This document shows, piece by piece, positions 5,910 to 12,114 of a stretch of DNA of 12,114 nucleotides. This stretch comes from Halalkaliarchaeum sp036625675 (GTDB lineage Archaea; Halobacteriota; Halobacteria; Halobacteriales; Haloferacaceae). The notes beneath the pieces are model-generated. The model saw only the letters and a list, made by a program, of their open reading frames with translations. It did no database searches and was not told the DNA's origin. The first letter of the stretch is position 1. The number at the start of each line of letters is the position of its first letter. The position numbers and the translations under genes are program-made. Location: positions 1-12,114 of the forward strand of contig JAZKTH010000072.1 of NCBI GenBank assembly GCA_036625675.1. The letters run 5' to 3'.

Positions 5910-6997
5910 CCCGAACGCTGACGCTGGCTGTGGCCTTCCTGGCGACGCTCGCCGTGGTCGTCGGCGCGGCGGCGGTCGGCGGCCTCGTCGCCGACGACGG
6001 CTTCGACGGCCCGCCGGAGATCGAGACCGACCACTACCTCGAGGAGGACCTCGTCCACGACCGGACGCCGGGCGAGGCCGACGTCCAGATGGACGCCGAC
6101 GTGGAGCAGCAGACGATCGTGATCGATCCGGGGATCGATCCCCAGGGAGCGACCCCGAGGGACCCGCTGCGGCTGTTGCTCGGGTTCGGCGGTCCGGACG
6201 TGACCGAGCGGGACATCAGCCCGCTCGTGAACGCCCTCGTCGCCGAGGGGCACGAGGTCCGCGTCTACACCCCGCCACAGGACCAGCGTGCGCCGCCGGC
6301 GCCGCCGGGAGCCGGGGAGGAGCAACTGTCGCCGATCGGCGAGGAGCTCGCGGACGCCGACGCGTTCGTGACGTTCCGGCGCGACTACGACGACGACGCG
6401 ATCGAGGACATCGAGACGTTCCGGGAGGAGGACGGCCGCGTGCTGTTCGCGACCGATCCCGACGACGAGTTCGACCGACCCGGCGCCGCGACGCTCGAGT
6501 CCGCGCTGGGCGTGACCAACGAGCCCGGCTACGTCTACAACCTCGAGGAGAACGACCTGAACTACCAGCGGATCTACGCCGAGTCCGCCGGCGACAGCGC
6601 CCTGACCGAGGGCGTCGACCGGGCGATGTTCGAGACTGCGACGCCGGTCCGGTCGGCCGCGACCGACGGCGGGGTGCTCGCGCCCATCGAGGGCTCGCAG
6701 CTGTCGACGACCCGGGCGGGGACCGACGCCCCGGTCGTGGTGCGCAACGGCGGCGTCGTGATGGTAGGCGACACCGACTTCCTGACGCCGGAGAACGCCC
6801 AGCGGGCCGACAACGACGTCCTCATCGGCAACCTCGCGGACTTCCTCGTGAGGAACGACCGCGACGCGGACGAGCAGCCGCCGGAACGGCCCGACGACGG
6901 AACCGGGGAGGGCCCGACCGGACCGACGCCGCCGGAGCCCACCGAAGGGGAGGAAACCGGATCCACGGAGCCCACGCCGACCGAGTCGGAAGGATAG
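5906..6997 (+). CDS. DUF4350-like exported or membrane-anchored protein
   Basis: No enzyme function is recognised. The 363-residue product has an N-terminal hydrophobic helix (about 4-27, signal peptide or anchor) without a lipobox cysteine. An alpha/beta domain at about 68-317 resembles the DUF4350/glutamine-amidotransferase-like fold: an extended IVIDPG (71-76), a helix DISPLVNALVAEGHEVRVY, a strand VLFATDPDDEF, and near the end VVMVGDTDFLTPENAQRADNDVLIGNLADFLV. The last segment is typical of DUF4350 proteins. The tail (320-363) is rich in Pro, Thr, Glu and Gly and may be an extracellular spacer or O-glycosylated. The start ATG overlaps the sppA stop, and GGGGGTG about 8 bases upstream (5892-5898) can act as a ribosome site. 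Coupling to sppA suggests a shared envelope role. It converges on serA with 16 bases between stops. Confidence 0.75.
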   Translation: MTRTLTLAVAFLATLAVVVGAAAVGGLVADDGFDGPPEIETDHYLEEDLVHDRTPGEADVQMDADVEQQTIVIDPGIDPQGATPRDPLRLLLGFGGPDVTERDISPLVNALVAEGHEVRVYTPPQDQRAPPAPPGAGEEQLSPIGEELADADAFVTFRRDYDDDAIEDIETFREEDGRVLFATDPDDEFDRPGAATLESALGVTNEPGYVYNLEENDLNYQRIYAESAGDSALTEGVDRAMFETATPVRSAATDGGVLAPIEGSQLSTTRAGTDAPVVVRNGGVVMVGDTDFLTPENAQRADNDVLIGNLADFLVRNDRDADEQPPERPDDGTGEGPTGPTPPEPTEGEETGSTEPTPTESEG

Positions 6998-7013
6998 CGA
7001 CGAAACCGGAGGC

Positions 7014-8621
7014 TCAAGCCCCGTCCTGCCGGTTCTCGGTGCCGTCGAGGACGATCTCTTTCACGTCGTTGATCCGCTCGTCCGAGAGCAGTTCCTCGAT
7101 CACCGCCTCCGGGACGTCGTGGTCCAGGTTGTACACCGTGATCGCTTCCCCGCCGTGGGTCTGGCGGGCGTTGAACATCCCGGCGACGTTGACGCCGGCG
7201 TCGCCGAGCGCGGTTCCGATGAGCCCGAGCACGCCGGGGACGTCGCGGTTGCGCACGACGAGCATGTGGCCGTACGGGACCGCGTCGACCCGGAAGCCGT
7301 CGATCTCGACGATCCGGGGGTCCCCGCCGGCGAAGAGGGTCCCGGACACCGACAGCGACTCGTCGTCGTCACCCACCGTGACGGTCACCAGGCTCCGGAA
7401 GTCCTCCGCCTGGCGGCGCTTCGACTCGGTGACGTCGATCCCGCGCTCGTCGGCGAGCCGCGGCGCGTTGACGGCGTTGACCTGCCACTCCAGCGGCTCG
7501 AAGACGCCCTTGAGGGCGGAGGCGGTCACCACCTCGAGATCCTCCTCGGCGATCTCCCCCTCGTAGCGCACCTCGACCTCGCTGATGCGGCAGTCCAGCA
7601 GCTGCGTCGCGATCTTGCCGGCGGTCTCGGCGATGTCGAGGTACGGCCGGACGCGGTCGAACGCCGCCTCGTCGATCGACGGCGCGTTGAGCGCGTTCGC
7701 CACCGGCTCGCCGCGGAACGCCGCGAGCACCTGTTCGGCGGTGTCGACGGCGACGTTCTCCTGGGCCGCCTCGGTCGAGGCGCCCAGGTGCGGCGTGACG
7801 ACGACGTCCTCGACGCCGAGGAGCGGCGAATCCGCCGGGACGGGCTCGGTCTCGAAGACGTCGACCGCCGCGCCGGCGAGGGTTCCGTCGTCGACGGCGG
7901 CCGCGAGCGCCTCCTCGTCGACGATGCCGCCGCGGGCACAGTTGACGAGGTAGCCGCCCTCCAGCAGGGCGAGCTCCTCGGCGCCGATCATCCCGCGCGT
8001 CTCGGGCAAAAGCGGCGTGTGGACCGTCACGACGTCGGCGCGCTCGAGACACTCCTCGAGTTCCTCCACCAGTTCGGCGTTGAACTGGGCCGCCCGCTCC
8101 CGGGAGATGTAGGGATCGTAGACCACGAGCTCCATCCCGAGCCCGTCGAGCCGCTTCGCGACCTCCTGACCGACGCGCCCGAGGCCGACGATTCCGAGCG
8201 TCTTCCCGTTCAGTTCGGTGCCGAGGAACTCGCCTTTCGCCCACTCGCCTCCCCGGAGTCTGACGTGCGCCTGCGGGATCGACCGGGCGCTCGCGAACGT
8301 CATCGCGACGGTGTGTTCGGCCGCAGCGCGGACGTTCCCCTCGGGGGCGTTGGCGACGACGACGCCGTGATCGGTCGCGGCCTCGATGTCGATGTTGTCG
8401 ACGCCGATCCCCGCCCGACCCACGATGACGAGATCGGACGCGGCCTCGAACACCTCGCGGGTGACCTCCGTCCCCGATCGGACGATCAACGCGTTCGCGT
8501 CCGAGACGGACTCCAGGAGCGCCTCTCCCTCCACGTCGTAGGCCGTCTCGACTTCGTGACCGGCCCCCCGGAGTCGATCGAGCCCGGCCTCGGCGATCGG
8601 GTCCGTGACGAGTACCTTCAT
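7014..8621 (-). CDS. serA: D-3-phosphoglycerate dehydrogenase, long form with ASB and ACT domains
   Basis: It oxidises 3-phosphoglycerate to 3-phosphohydroxypyruvate with NAD, the first step of serine synthesis, in the cytoplasm. The 535-residue length matches the long type-1 enzyme: catalytic and NAD domains at about 1-310, an allosteric substrate-binding domain at about 320-450 and a C-terminal ACT domain at about 452-525. GLGRVG (146-151) is the dinucleotide loop, with Asp169 (VVYDP) expected to select NAD. Arg230 (CARGGIVDE), Glu259 (FETEP) and His278 (PHLGAST) are the expected catalytic residues. The ACT domain suggests serine feedback control. The start is ATG 8621, with a TATA-like TTAA 28-29 bases upstream and an inverted repeat in between. 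It stands alone as a transcription unit. Confidence 0.97.
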   Translation of the reverse strand: MKVLVTDPIAEAGLDRLRGAGHEVETAYDVEGEALLESVSDANALIVRSGTEVTREVFEAASDLVIVGRAGIGVDNIDIEAATDHGVVVANAPEGNVRAAAEHTVAMTFASARSIPQAHVRLRGGEWAKGEFLGTELNGKTLGIVGLGRVGQEVAKRLDGLGMELVVYDPYISRERAAQFNAELVEELEECLERADVVTVHTPLLPETRGMIGAEELALLEGGYLVNCARGGIVDEEALAAAVDDGTLAGAAVDVFETEPVPADSPLLGVEDVVVTPHLGASTEAAQENVAVDTAEQVLAAFRGEPVANALNAPSIDEAAFDRVRPYLDIAETAGKIATQLLDCRISEVEVRYEGEIAEEDLEVVTASALKGVFEPLEWQVNAVNAPRLADERGIDVTESKRRQAEDFRSLVTVTVGDDDESLSVSGTLFAGGDPRIVEIDGFRVDAVPYGHMLVVRNRDVPGVLGLIGTALGDAGVNVAGMFNARQTHGGEAITVYNLDHDVPEAVIEELLSDERINDVKEIVLDGTENRQDGA

Positions 8622-8640
8622 ACGTGGAGTGGAGCCACGT
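8622..8640. promoter_or_regulatory. Inverted repeat directly before the serA start
   Basis: ACGTGG (8622-8627) and CCACGT (8635-8640) are perfect inverted arms separated by seven bases, ending at the base next to the serA ATG. With the TATA element at 8646-8653 the repeat covers the predicted transcription start. That is the position for a repressor operator, though a six-base arm in GC-rich DNA can arise by chance. Confidence 0.4.
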
Positions 8641-8645
8641 CTCGT

Positions 8646-8653
8646 GGTTAAGC
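8646..8653 (-). promoter_or_regulatory. TATA-like element for serA
   Basis: The minus strand reads GCTTAACC, with TTAA centred about 28 bases before the serA ATG at 8621, predicting a leaderless mRNA. It is a weak match to the TATA consensus but the position agrees with other genes in the window. Confidence 0.5.
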
Positions 8654-8678
8654 GTTTACATCCCCGCGGATCCCGCAG

Positions 8679-9032
8679 TCAGACCGAAACGAGGAGCAGG
8701 ACGGCCAGGTTCCAGACGGTCACCAGGACGCCCAGAACGGCCAGCCCGAGCGGAACCCCCACGTCGTAGGGGCGAGGGGTGAGCCGCCAGAGCCCGTAAC
8801 AGCAGCCGAACGCGAGCGCCTTCAGGCCGAGCATCCCGGTCGCGCCGTACTGCCGGACGAACCGGACCGTGAGCGGTCCGACCTCGGCCACCCGGCCGAA
8901 CTGGAGTCCGACGACCGTCGTCGCGAGGTCGCCGATCCCGAAAAACGCGATCGCGACGACCCAGAGGAGACGCTCCCGACTGACGAGGAGGGCGACGGCC
9001 GGCGCGTCGATTTCCGCCCCGGAGGTAGTCAC
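8679..9032 (-). CDS. Small three-helix membrane protein (DUF5658-like)
   Basis: The function is not recognised. The 117-residue product has three predicted membrane helices at about 22-44, 65-83 and 92-115. The pattern GDLATTVVGL (34-43) followed by VAEVGPL (48-54) resembles the haloarchaeal DUF5658 family, in which a GD-x-x-TT helix is followed by a Glu-x-x-Pro loop. The start is taken as GTG at 9032 because no ATG lies before the first helix and the N-terminus is short and polar. A TATA-like GATATG at 9063-9068 is about 33 bases upstream, giving a leader of a few bases. It lies downstream of the DUF5788 gene on the same strand, 57 bases away, and could be partly co-transcribed. Confidence 0.7.
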   Translation of the reverse strand: MTTSGAEIDAPAVALLVSRERLLWVVAIAFFGIGDLATTVVGLQFGRVAEVGPLTVRFVRQYGATGMLGLKALAFGCCYGLWRLTPRPYDVGVPLGLAVLGVLVTVWNLAVLLLVSV

Positions 9033-9062
9033 GTGTTACCAACCCAATTTTCGGGAAGGACA

Positions 9063-9068
9063 CATATC
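9063..9068 (-). promoter_or_regulatory. TATA-like element before the three-helix membrane gene
   Basis: The minus strand reads GGGATATGTG, about 33 bases before the GTG start at 9032. It is the strongest AT patch in the 57-base gap at a workable distance; AAAATT at 9046-9051 is too close to the start. Confidence 0.4.
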
Positions 9069-9089
9069 CCTGTCGGACGGCAGGAGGAG

Positions 9090-9527
9090 CTACCGCCGGC
9101 GCCGGTTCGCGTCGTCGTCGTGGCCGAGCGCCTGCCTGAGAAACGACATCCACCGTTTGCGGTCGGCCGCTTCCTGGCGCTTCTCCTCGGCCTCGAGGTC
9201 GACCGGACGCAGCTGTTCGAGCGCCTCGAGTGCCCGGTCGATGCCGACGATCGACTCCGCCAGTCGCTCGCCCTCCGCGTAGCTCAGCTCCCCGGTTTCG
9301 AGCCGGTCGAGCCGCCGGAGCCGCTCCCGCCGGAGGTTCCGCTTCGCGGTCTCGACGCGCTCCCGCTCGCCCTCCGGGATCGTCTCCCGGCGCTTGACCT
9401 CGAAGACGAACGCGCGAAGCTCGACTTCCTCCCCCTCGAGTTCGATCGTCTCCGGGATCGACGCCCCGATCGTCGCCCCCTCGCGGTTCACGCGTTCGAG
9501 GAGCACCTTGCGCTGGTAGTCTTTCAC
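9090..9527 (-). CDS. DUF5788-like coiled-coil protein of unknown function
   Basis: The role is not known. The 145-residue protein is highly charged, with no membrane helix or cysteine. A small N-terminal beta-rich part (about 15-45, GATIGASIPETIELEGEEVELRAF in pieces) is followed by long Arg/Glu-rich helices (about 45-130), probably coiled coil or helical hairpin, and a C-terminal KRWMSFLRQALGHDDD segment. The ERVNREGATIG start and the ESIVGIDRALEALE helix match my recollection of the conserved haloarchaeal DUF5788 family. Translation starts at GTG 9527 (no nearby ATG), about 32 bases from the centre of a perfect palindrome shared with the divergent gene. The following gene on this strand encodes the three-helix membrane protein. 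Confidence 0.78.
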   Translation of the reverse strand: MKDYQRKVLLERVNREGATIGASIPETIELEGEEVELRAFVFEVKRRETIPEGERERVETAKRNLRRERLRRLDRLETGELSYAEGERLAESIVGIDRALEALEQLRPVDLEAEEKRQEAADRKRWMSFLRQALGHDDDANRRRR

Positions 9528-9550
9528 CGTTCGCCAGCGCGTTCGGATCG

Positions 9551-9568
9551 CAGACGCTTAAGCGTCTG
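9551..9568. promoter_or_regulatory. Perfect 18-bp palindrome in a divergent promoter
   Basis: CAGACGCTTAAGCGTCTG is its own reverse complement with no spacer. Its TTAA centre is about 28 bases before the plus-strand ATG at 9588 and about 32 before the minus-strand GTG at 9527. It is the only AT-containing core in the 60-base gap. It therefore may serve as a symmetric TATA element firing both ways, or as a regulator site overlapping the promoters. Confidence 0.6.
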
Positions 9569-9587
9569 GAGGCGGGAGGGTCAGTCG

Positions 9588-10409
9588 ATGCTGGAGCTGG
9601 AACACGAGTTCCGGGTGGTCGACGTGGGCGTGCGTCTCGATCCGGACCAGGAGGCCGTCACCCAGCGCGGGCGAGACATCACCCCGGAACGACTCGAGCG
9701 GGAGTTCCACCAGGCCGGCGTCGTTCGGGCGGTCGTCGTCCCCGGCCCCCGCGAGTCCGGCGGCTACCTCCGGGCGAACAACGCCGTCGCCCGCCTGAGC
9801 GTGGACCGGCCCTTCCTGGCGTTCGCCCGCCTCGGCGGGCCGCGGGTTCCCGACTCCTCGACGCTGGGACGGGTCCGGAACCTGGCGGTGCGACGCGAGC
9901 CGTACCACGCGGACCCCGAGGAGGTCGAACAGTACGCCTACGACGACCGCTTCCACGGGTTCCTCCTGGATCCCGCCCGCGACGGGCTCCCCGAAGCGGA
10001 CGTGCTGGAGATGCTTTCGGACGTGGGCGCGCCGGTTCTGGTCCGGGGTGGGGTTCGGTTCCCTCCGGCGGCGGTCGCCGAGTTCGTCCTGGAGTACGAG
10101 TTCCCGGTCGTGCTCTCGGGGTTCGGCGCGTTCCCCCTGAACCGGGACCACATGCACGAGGCGATCGACCTGCTCGAGGACCACGACGAGCTGTACCTCG
10201 ACAGCCGGTTCGTCCGCTTTCGCGATCCGCTGGAGCGCGGGATGATGGAACACCCCGACCGCGTGCTGTTCGCCAGCGGCGCTCCCGACTCTCACCCCGA
10301 CGTCGCCGTCATGGAGATCCTCACGCTGGACGTCCCCCAGGACGCGATGCGTCGCGTCTTCTCGAAGAACCCCGGCCGGGTGATCCCCGGGCTCGCCGAA
10401 GGGGAGTGA
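9588..10409 (+). CDS. TatD/amidohydrolase-like TIM-barrel protein, metal ligands apparently missing
   Basis: The 273-residue protein looks like the amidohydrolase_2/TatD-like TIM-barrel family: EHPDRVLFASGAPDSHPDVAVMEIL (221-245), VFSKNPGRVIPGL (257-269) near the C-terminus, and barrel strands such as FHGFLLDP (122-129), PVLVRGG (149-155) and PVVLSGFG (173-180). In active relatives the first strand carries D-x-H-x-H, and later strands carry His and a final Asp. Here the first strand reads VVDVGVRLD with no His, strand positions show Arg153 and Gly178, and the last shows ASGAP where SD-x-P is common. It may be a non-catalytic relative or a subfamily using other residues. Start ATG 9588 lies 28 bases from the palindrome centre. 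It is divergent from the DUF5788 gene. Confidence 0.75.
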   Translation: MLELEHEFRVVDVGVRLDPDQEAVTQRGRDITPERLEREFHQAGVVRAVVVPGPRESGGYLRANNAVARLSVDRPFLAFARLGGPRVPDSSTLGRVRNLAVRREPYHADPEEVEQYAYDDRFHGFLLDPARDGLPEADVLEMLSDVGAPVLVRGGVRFPPAAVAEFVLEYEFPVVLSGFGAFPLNRDHMHEAIDLLEDHDELYLDSRFVRFRDPLERGMMEHPDRVLFASGAPDSHPDVAVMEILTLDVPQDAMRRVFSKNPGRVIPGLAEGE

Positions 10410-10488
10410 AGGGACCGACATGGACGAAAATCCGGCGCCGATCGCGTCCCGGAAAGAAGTTATCAGGCTTGAAAGTTCGCGCGAAAGG

Positions 10489-10495
10489 ATAAATA
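10489..10495 (+). promoter_or_regulatory. TATA box for the first cheF
   Basis: ATAAATA is centred 28 bases before the ATG at 10520, which predicts a leaderless transcript. It is the clearest TATA box in the window and lies in the 110-base gap after the TIM-barrel gene. That gap otherwise shows only scattered AT-rich bases. Confidence 0.75.
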
Positions 10496-10519
10496 CCGCC
10501 GCTCCCCGGATTGGAACTG

Positions 10520-11389
10520 ATGGGTGAATCCGTCGTCGCGGACTTCGTGGGTCGCGTACACACCCCCGACGTACCCGGGAACGAACCCGTCACGGGGCGG
10601 GTGCTGCTCAGCCCGAAGCGGCTGGTGCTGGCCACGAAGGACGCCAAGACGACGGTCCCGCTTTCGTCCGTGTTCGACGTCGCGGTCGGGACGGTCCCTC
10701 CCGACCTGCGGTCGTTCTTCAGCGACACGGTCACCGTCGCGTACGCCCGGAGGAGCGAACGGGGAACCGCCGTGATCGAGGGGAAACCCGAACCGATGGA
10801 GCGGTTCAGAAGCGTCTTTTTCAAGGCGCTGCTGCACGACGTCACCGTGACCGTCAGGCATCCGGCGAAGGTCGGCGGGCGAATCACCGACGCCGACGAC
10901 CAGACGGCGGCGGTGAAACTGGACGAGGGGGAGATCAGCTTCGTCGGCTGTCCGGAGCCGTTCACCGTCGACCTCTCGACGGTCGTCGACTACGAGCGCT
11001 CGCAGCGAACCCTCGCTGGGGAGACGCGGCCGACGCTGTCGGTCCGGCACGTGTCGGACGGGACGCCGGTCACCTCGCTCATCACCGTCCCCAGCGAGCG
11101 GACGCTGAACGTGATCGGCCGGTACATCAAACTCGAGTACGGCGAGGTGATGGAGGAGGTGTACGACCTCGATCCGACCGAGGAGCAACTCCAGATCCTC
11201 GTCACCCTCTACACCGCCGACGGGGGGGTCAGCTTCTCCGACATCGTCACCGGCGACGCCACCCGGACCTCGATGCTGCTCGACGAACTCCGGGAGGAGG
11301 GCCTCGTCGCGGACGGGGAGGCGGGCCCGACGCTCACTCATAAGGGTCGGATGGTCGTGAGTACCTATCTGGAATCGATCAACGACTGA
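10520..11389 (+). CDS. cheF: CheF-type taxis protein (chemotaxis-archaellum adaptor), complete
   Basis: CheF (DUF439) proteins of haloarchaea link the chemotaxis proteins CheY, CheD and CheC to the archaellum motor parts FlaCE and FlaD. This was shown in Halobacterium salinarum and is not visible here. The 289-residue protein has an all-beta N-terminal half (about 8-60, VTGRVLLSPKRLVLAT), a helix with FFKALLHDVTVTVRHPAKVGG (100-120) and a second beta domain with GEISFVG (137-143). A C-terminal winged-helix-like segment (about 217-285, EEQLQILVTLY...MLLDELREEGLV...LTHKGRMVV) follows. HPAKxGG is shared with the converging paralogue. Start ATG 10520 is preferred over a TTG nine bases upstream because of the TATA spacing. 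The two cheF genes end 36 bases apart. Confidence 0.9.
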   Translation: MGESVVADFVGRVHTPDVPGNEPVTGRVLLSPKRLVLATKDAKTTVPLSSVFDVAVGTVPPDLRSFFSDTVTVAYARRSERGTAVIEGKPEPMERFRSVFFKALLHDVTVTVRHPAKVGGRITDADDQTAAVKLDEGEISFVGCPEPFTVDLSTVVDYERSQRTLAGETRPTLSVRHVSDGTPVTSLITVPSERTLNVIGRYIKLEYGEVMEEVYDLDPTEEQLQILVTLYTADGGVSFSDIVTGDATRTSMLLDELREEGLVADGEAGPTLTHKGRMVVSTYLESIND

Positions 11390-11425
11390 TCTGACGCTCG
11401 CTGGCCGCGACGACGGGAGGCCGAA

Positions 11426-12114
11426 CTACTGTTCGTTCATCGCCTCGCTGGCGATGTTGCGGCCGCGGGAGTTGAGCGCGACCTCTCGCCTGACCCGGAC
11501 CTCCTCGACCACGTCGAGGTCGATCAACCGCTCGAAGATCTCCTCGACCTCGTCGACGTCCATCCCGAGGAACGAGGGGATCTCGAAGGGTGATACCCCG
11601 GAGTACAGCGCCATCAGCACCTCCCGTTCGCGGTCGTCGAGGTCGACGTTCGTCCGGCTCCGCTGGACCCCCTTGTCCAGCCAGGACTTGACGAACGTGC
11701 AACGCCGCGGCGGCCCGGCGAGGTGCGTCTCGATGCTCGTCCCCTCCTCGTCGGTGTGGGCCACCTCGATCACCGGCTGTTTCTCCCCGTCGATCGTGCG
11801 CTCGGTCGTCTCGAGCCCGCTGATGTCGTCGAGATCCAGGTTGACGAAGGCGCCGTCCTCGAGGGCGGCGCTCAGTCCGTCGCCGTCCAGCTTGACCCGG
11901 GCCCGTTGCCAGGTGACGTCCTCCTGGACGACGCCCCCGGCCTTCGCCGGGTGCTTCGCCCGCAGCATTCGCTGATCCAAAAGTGCCCGGTAGACGTCAC
12001 GTTCGAAGCTCTCGTGATCGCTGGCGCTGACGAGGAGCACCTCCTCGCCTAGGTCGAGGCTCACGTAGCCGGCCACCCGGGTGATCTCCTGGTTCGCGTC
12101 GTGTCGACCCCCGA
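11426..12114 (-). CDS. cheF: CheF-type taxis protein, second copy, 5' end beyond the window
   Basis: This is a second CheF (DUF439) adaptor; 228 C-terminal residues are visible and the frame stays open to the window edge. The GTG at 12076 is not taken as the start, because the upstream codons (ending QEITRVAGYVSLDL) continue the family's N-terminal beta domain. It shares HPAKAGGVVQED...ARVKLDGDGLS with the first copy (HPAKVGGRITDA...AAVKLDEGEIS). The C-terminus has a winged-helix-like segment (DREREVLMALY, PFEIPSFLGMDVDEVEEIFERLIDLDVVEEV). The same two-gene convergent order is known for the Halobacterium salinarum pair OE2402F/OE2404R, from memory. More che or archaellum genes are expected to the right of the window. 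Confidence 0.9.
   Translation of the reverse strand, partial: GGRHDANQEITRVAGYVSLDLGEEVLLVSASDHESFERDVYRALLDQRMLRAKHPAKAGGVVQEDVTWQRARVKLDGDGLSAALEDGAFVNLDLDDISGLETTERTIDGEKQPVIEVAHTDEEGTSIETHLAGPPRRCTFVKSWLDKGVQRSRTNVDLDDREREVLMALYSGVSPFEIPSFLGMDVDEVEEIFERLIDLDVVEEVRVRREVALNSRGRNIASEAMNEQ

Noticed and set aside
7119..8651. A 510-codon open frame antisense to serA
   Set aside because: It lies wholly opposite a clear full-length serA. High GC content makes long antisense frames common, and no domain pattern is visible.
8656..9153. Alternative minus-strand frame overlapping the three-helix membrane gene and the end of the DUF5788 gene
   Set aside because: Its composition is Arg/Gly/Pro-rich and it conflicts with the hydrophobic-helix frame, which has conserved-looking motifs.
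1..12114. Defence island, prophage or integrated plasmid
   Set aside because: No integrase, transposase, restriction, toxin-antitoxin or phage structural gene is visible; base composition and gene types look like core chromosome throughout.

Overview
The window reads as chromosomal DNA of a halophilic archaeon (class Halobacteria). Support comes from the very high GC content, strongly acidic proteins, archaeal TATA boxes placed about 28 bases before start codons (leaderless transcripts), and families known mainly from haloarchaea (CheF, and small proteins resembling DUF7577, DUF5658 and DUF5788). Genus cannot be fixed from sequence reading alone. No tRNA, rRNA, CRISPR array, insertion sequence or prophage gene was seen, and coding is dense, with no gene-free stretch above about 130 bases.

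Layout. Bases 1-1911 (minus strand): two tandem small heat-shock proteins lie downstream of prephenate dehydratase (pheA, phenylalanine synthesis). Divergent from pheA is a small membrane-anchored zinc-ribbon protein. It converges on ubaA, an E1-like enzyme that activates ubiquitin-like SAMP proteins for protein tagging and sulfur transfer. Behind ubaA is a YdjM/DUF457 membrane protein, divergent from a creatininase-family amidohydrolase. A plus-strand pair follows: a membrane-anchored S49 peptidase (SppA) and a DUF4350-like secreted or anchored protein, overlapping by ATGA. This pair converges on full-length serA (serine synthesis). Next come a three-helix membrane protein and a DUF5788 protein (minus), divergent from a TatD/amidohydrolase-like protein. 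The right end holds two CheF-type taxis adaptors facing each other; the second runs off the window.

The genes are mostly housekeeping: stress protection, amino-acid synthesis, protein quality control and activation, and coupling of chemotaxis to the archaellum. The CheF pair marks the edge of a probable chemotaxis/archaellum locus and implies a motile cell.

No clearly new multi-gene system is visible. The more unusual signals are small. Two short tandem repeats (16 and 17 bp) each span a gene's stop codon and so place TGA in all three frames. A perfect 18-bp palindrome sits between two divergent genes and may be a symmetric two-way TATA element. A short inverted repeat abuts the serA start. 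A TIM-barrel hydrolase relative appears to lack its metal-binding residues.
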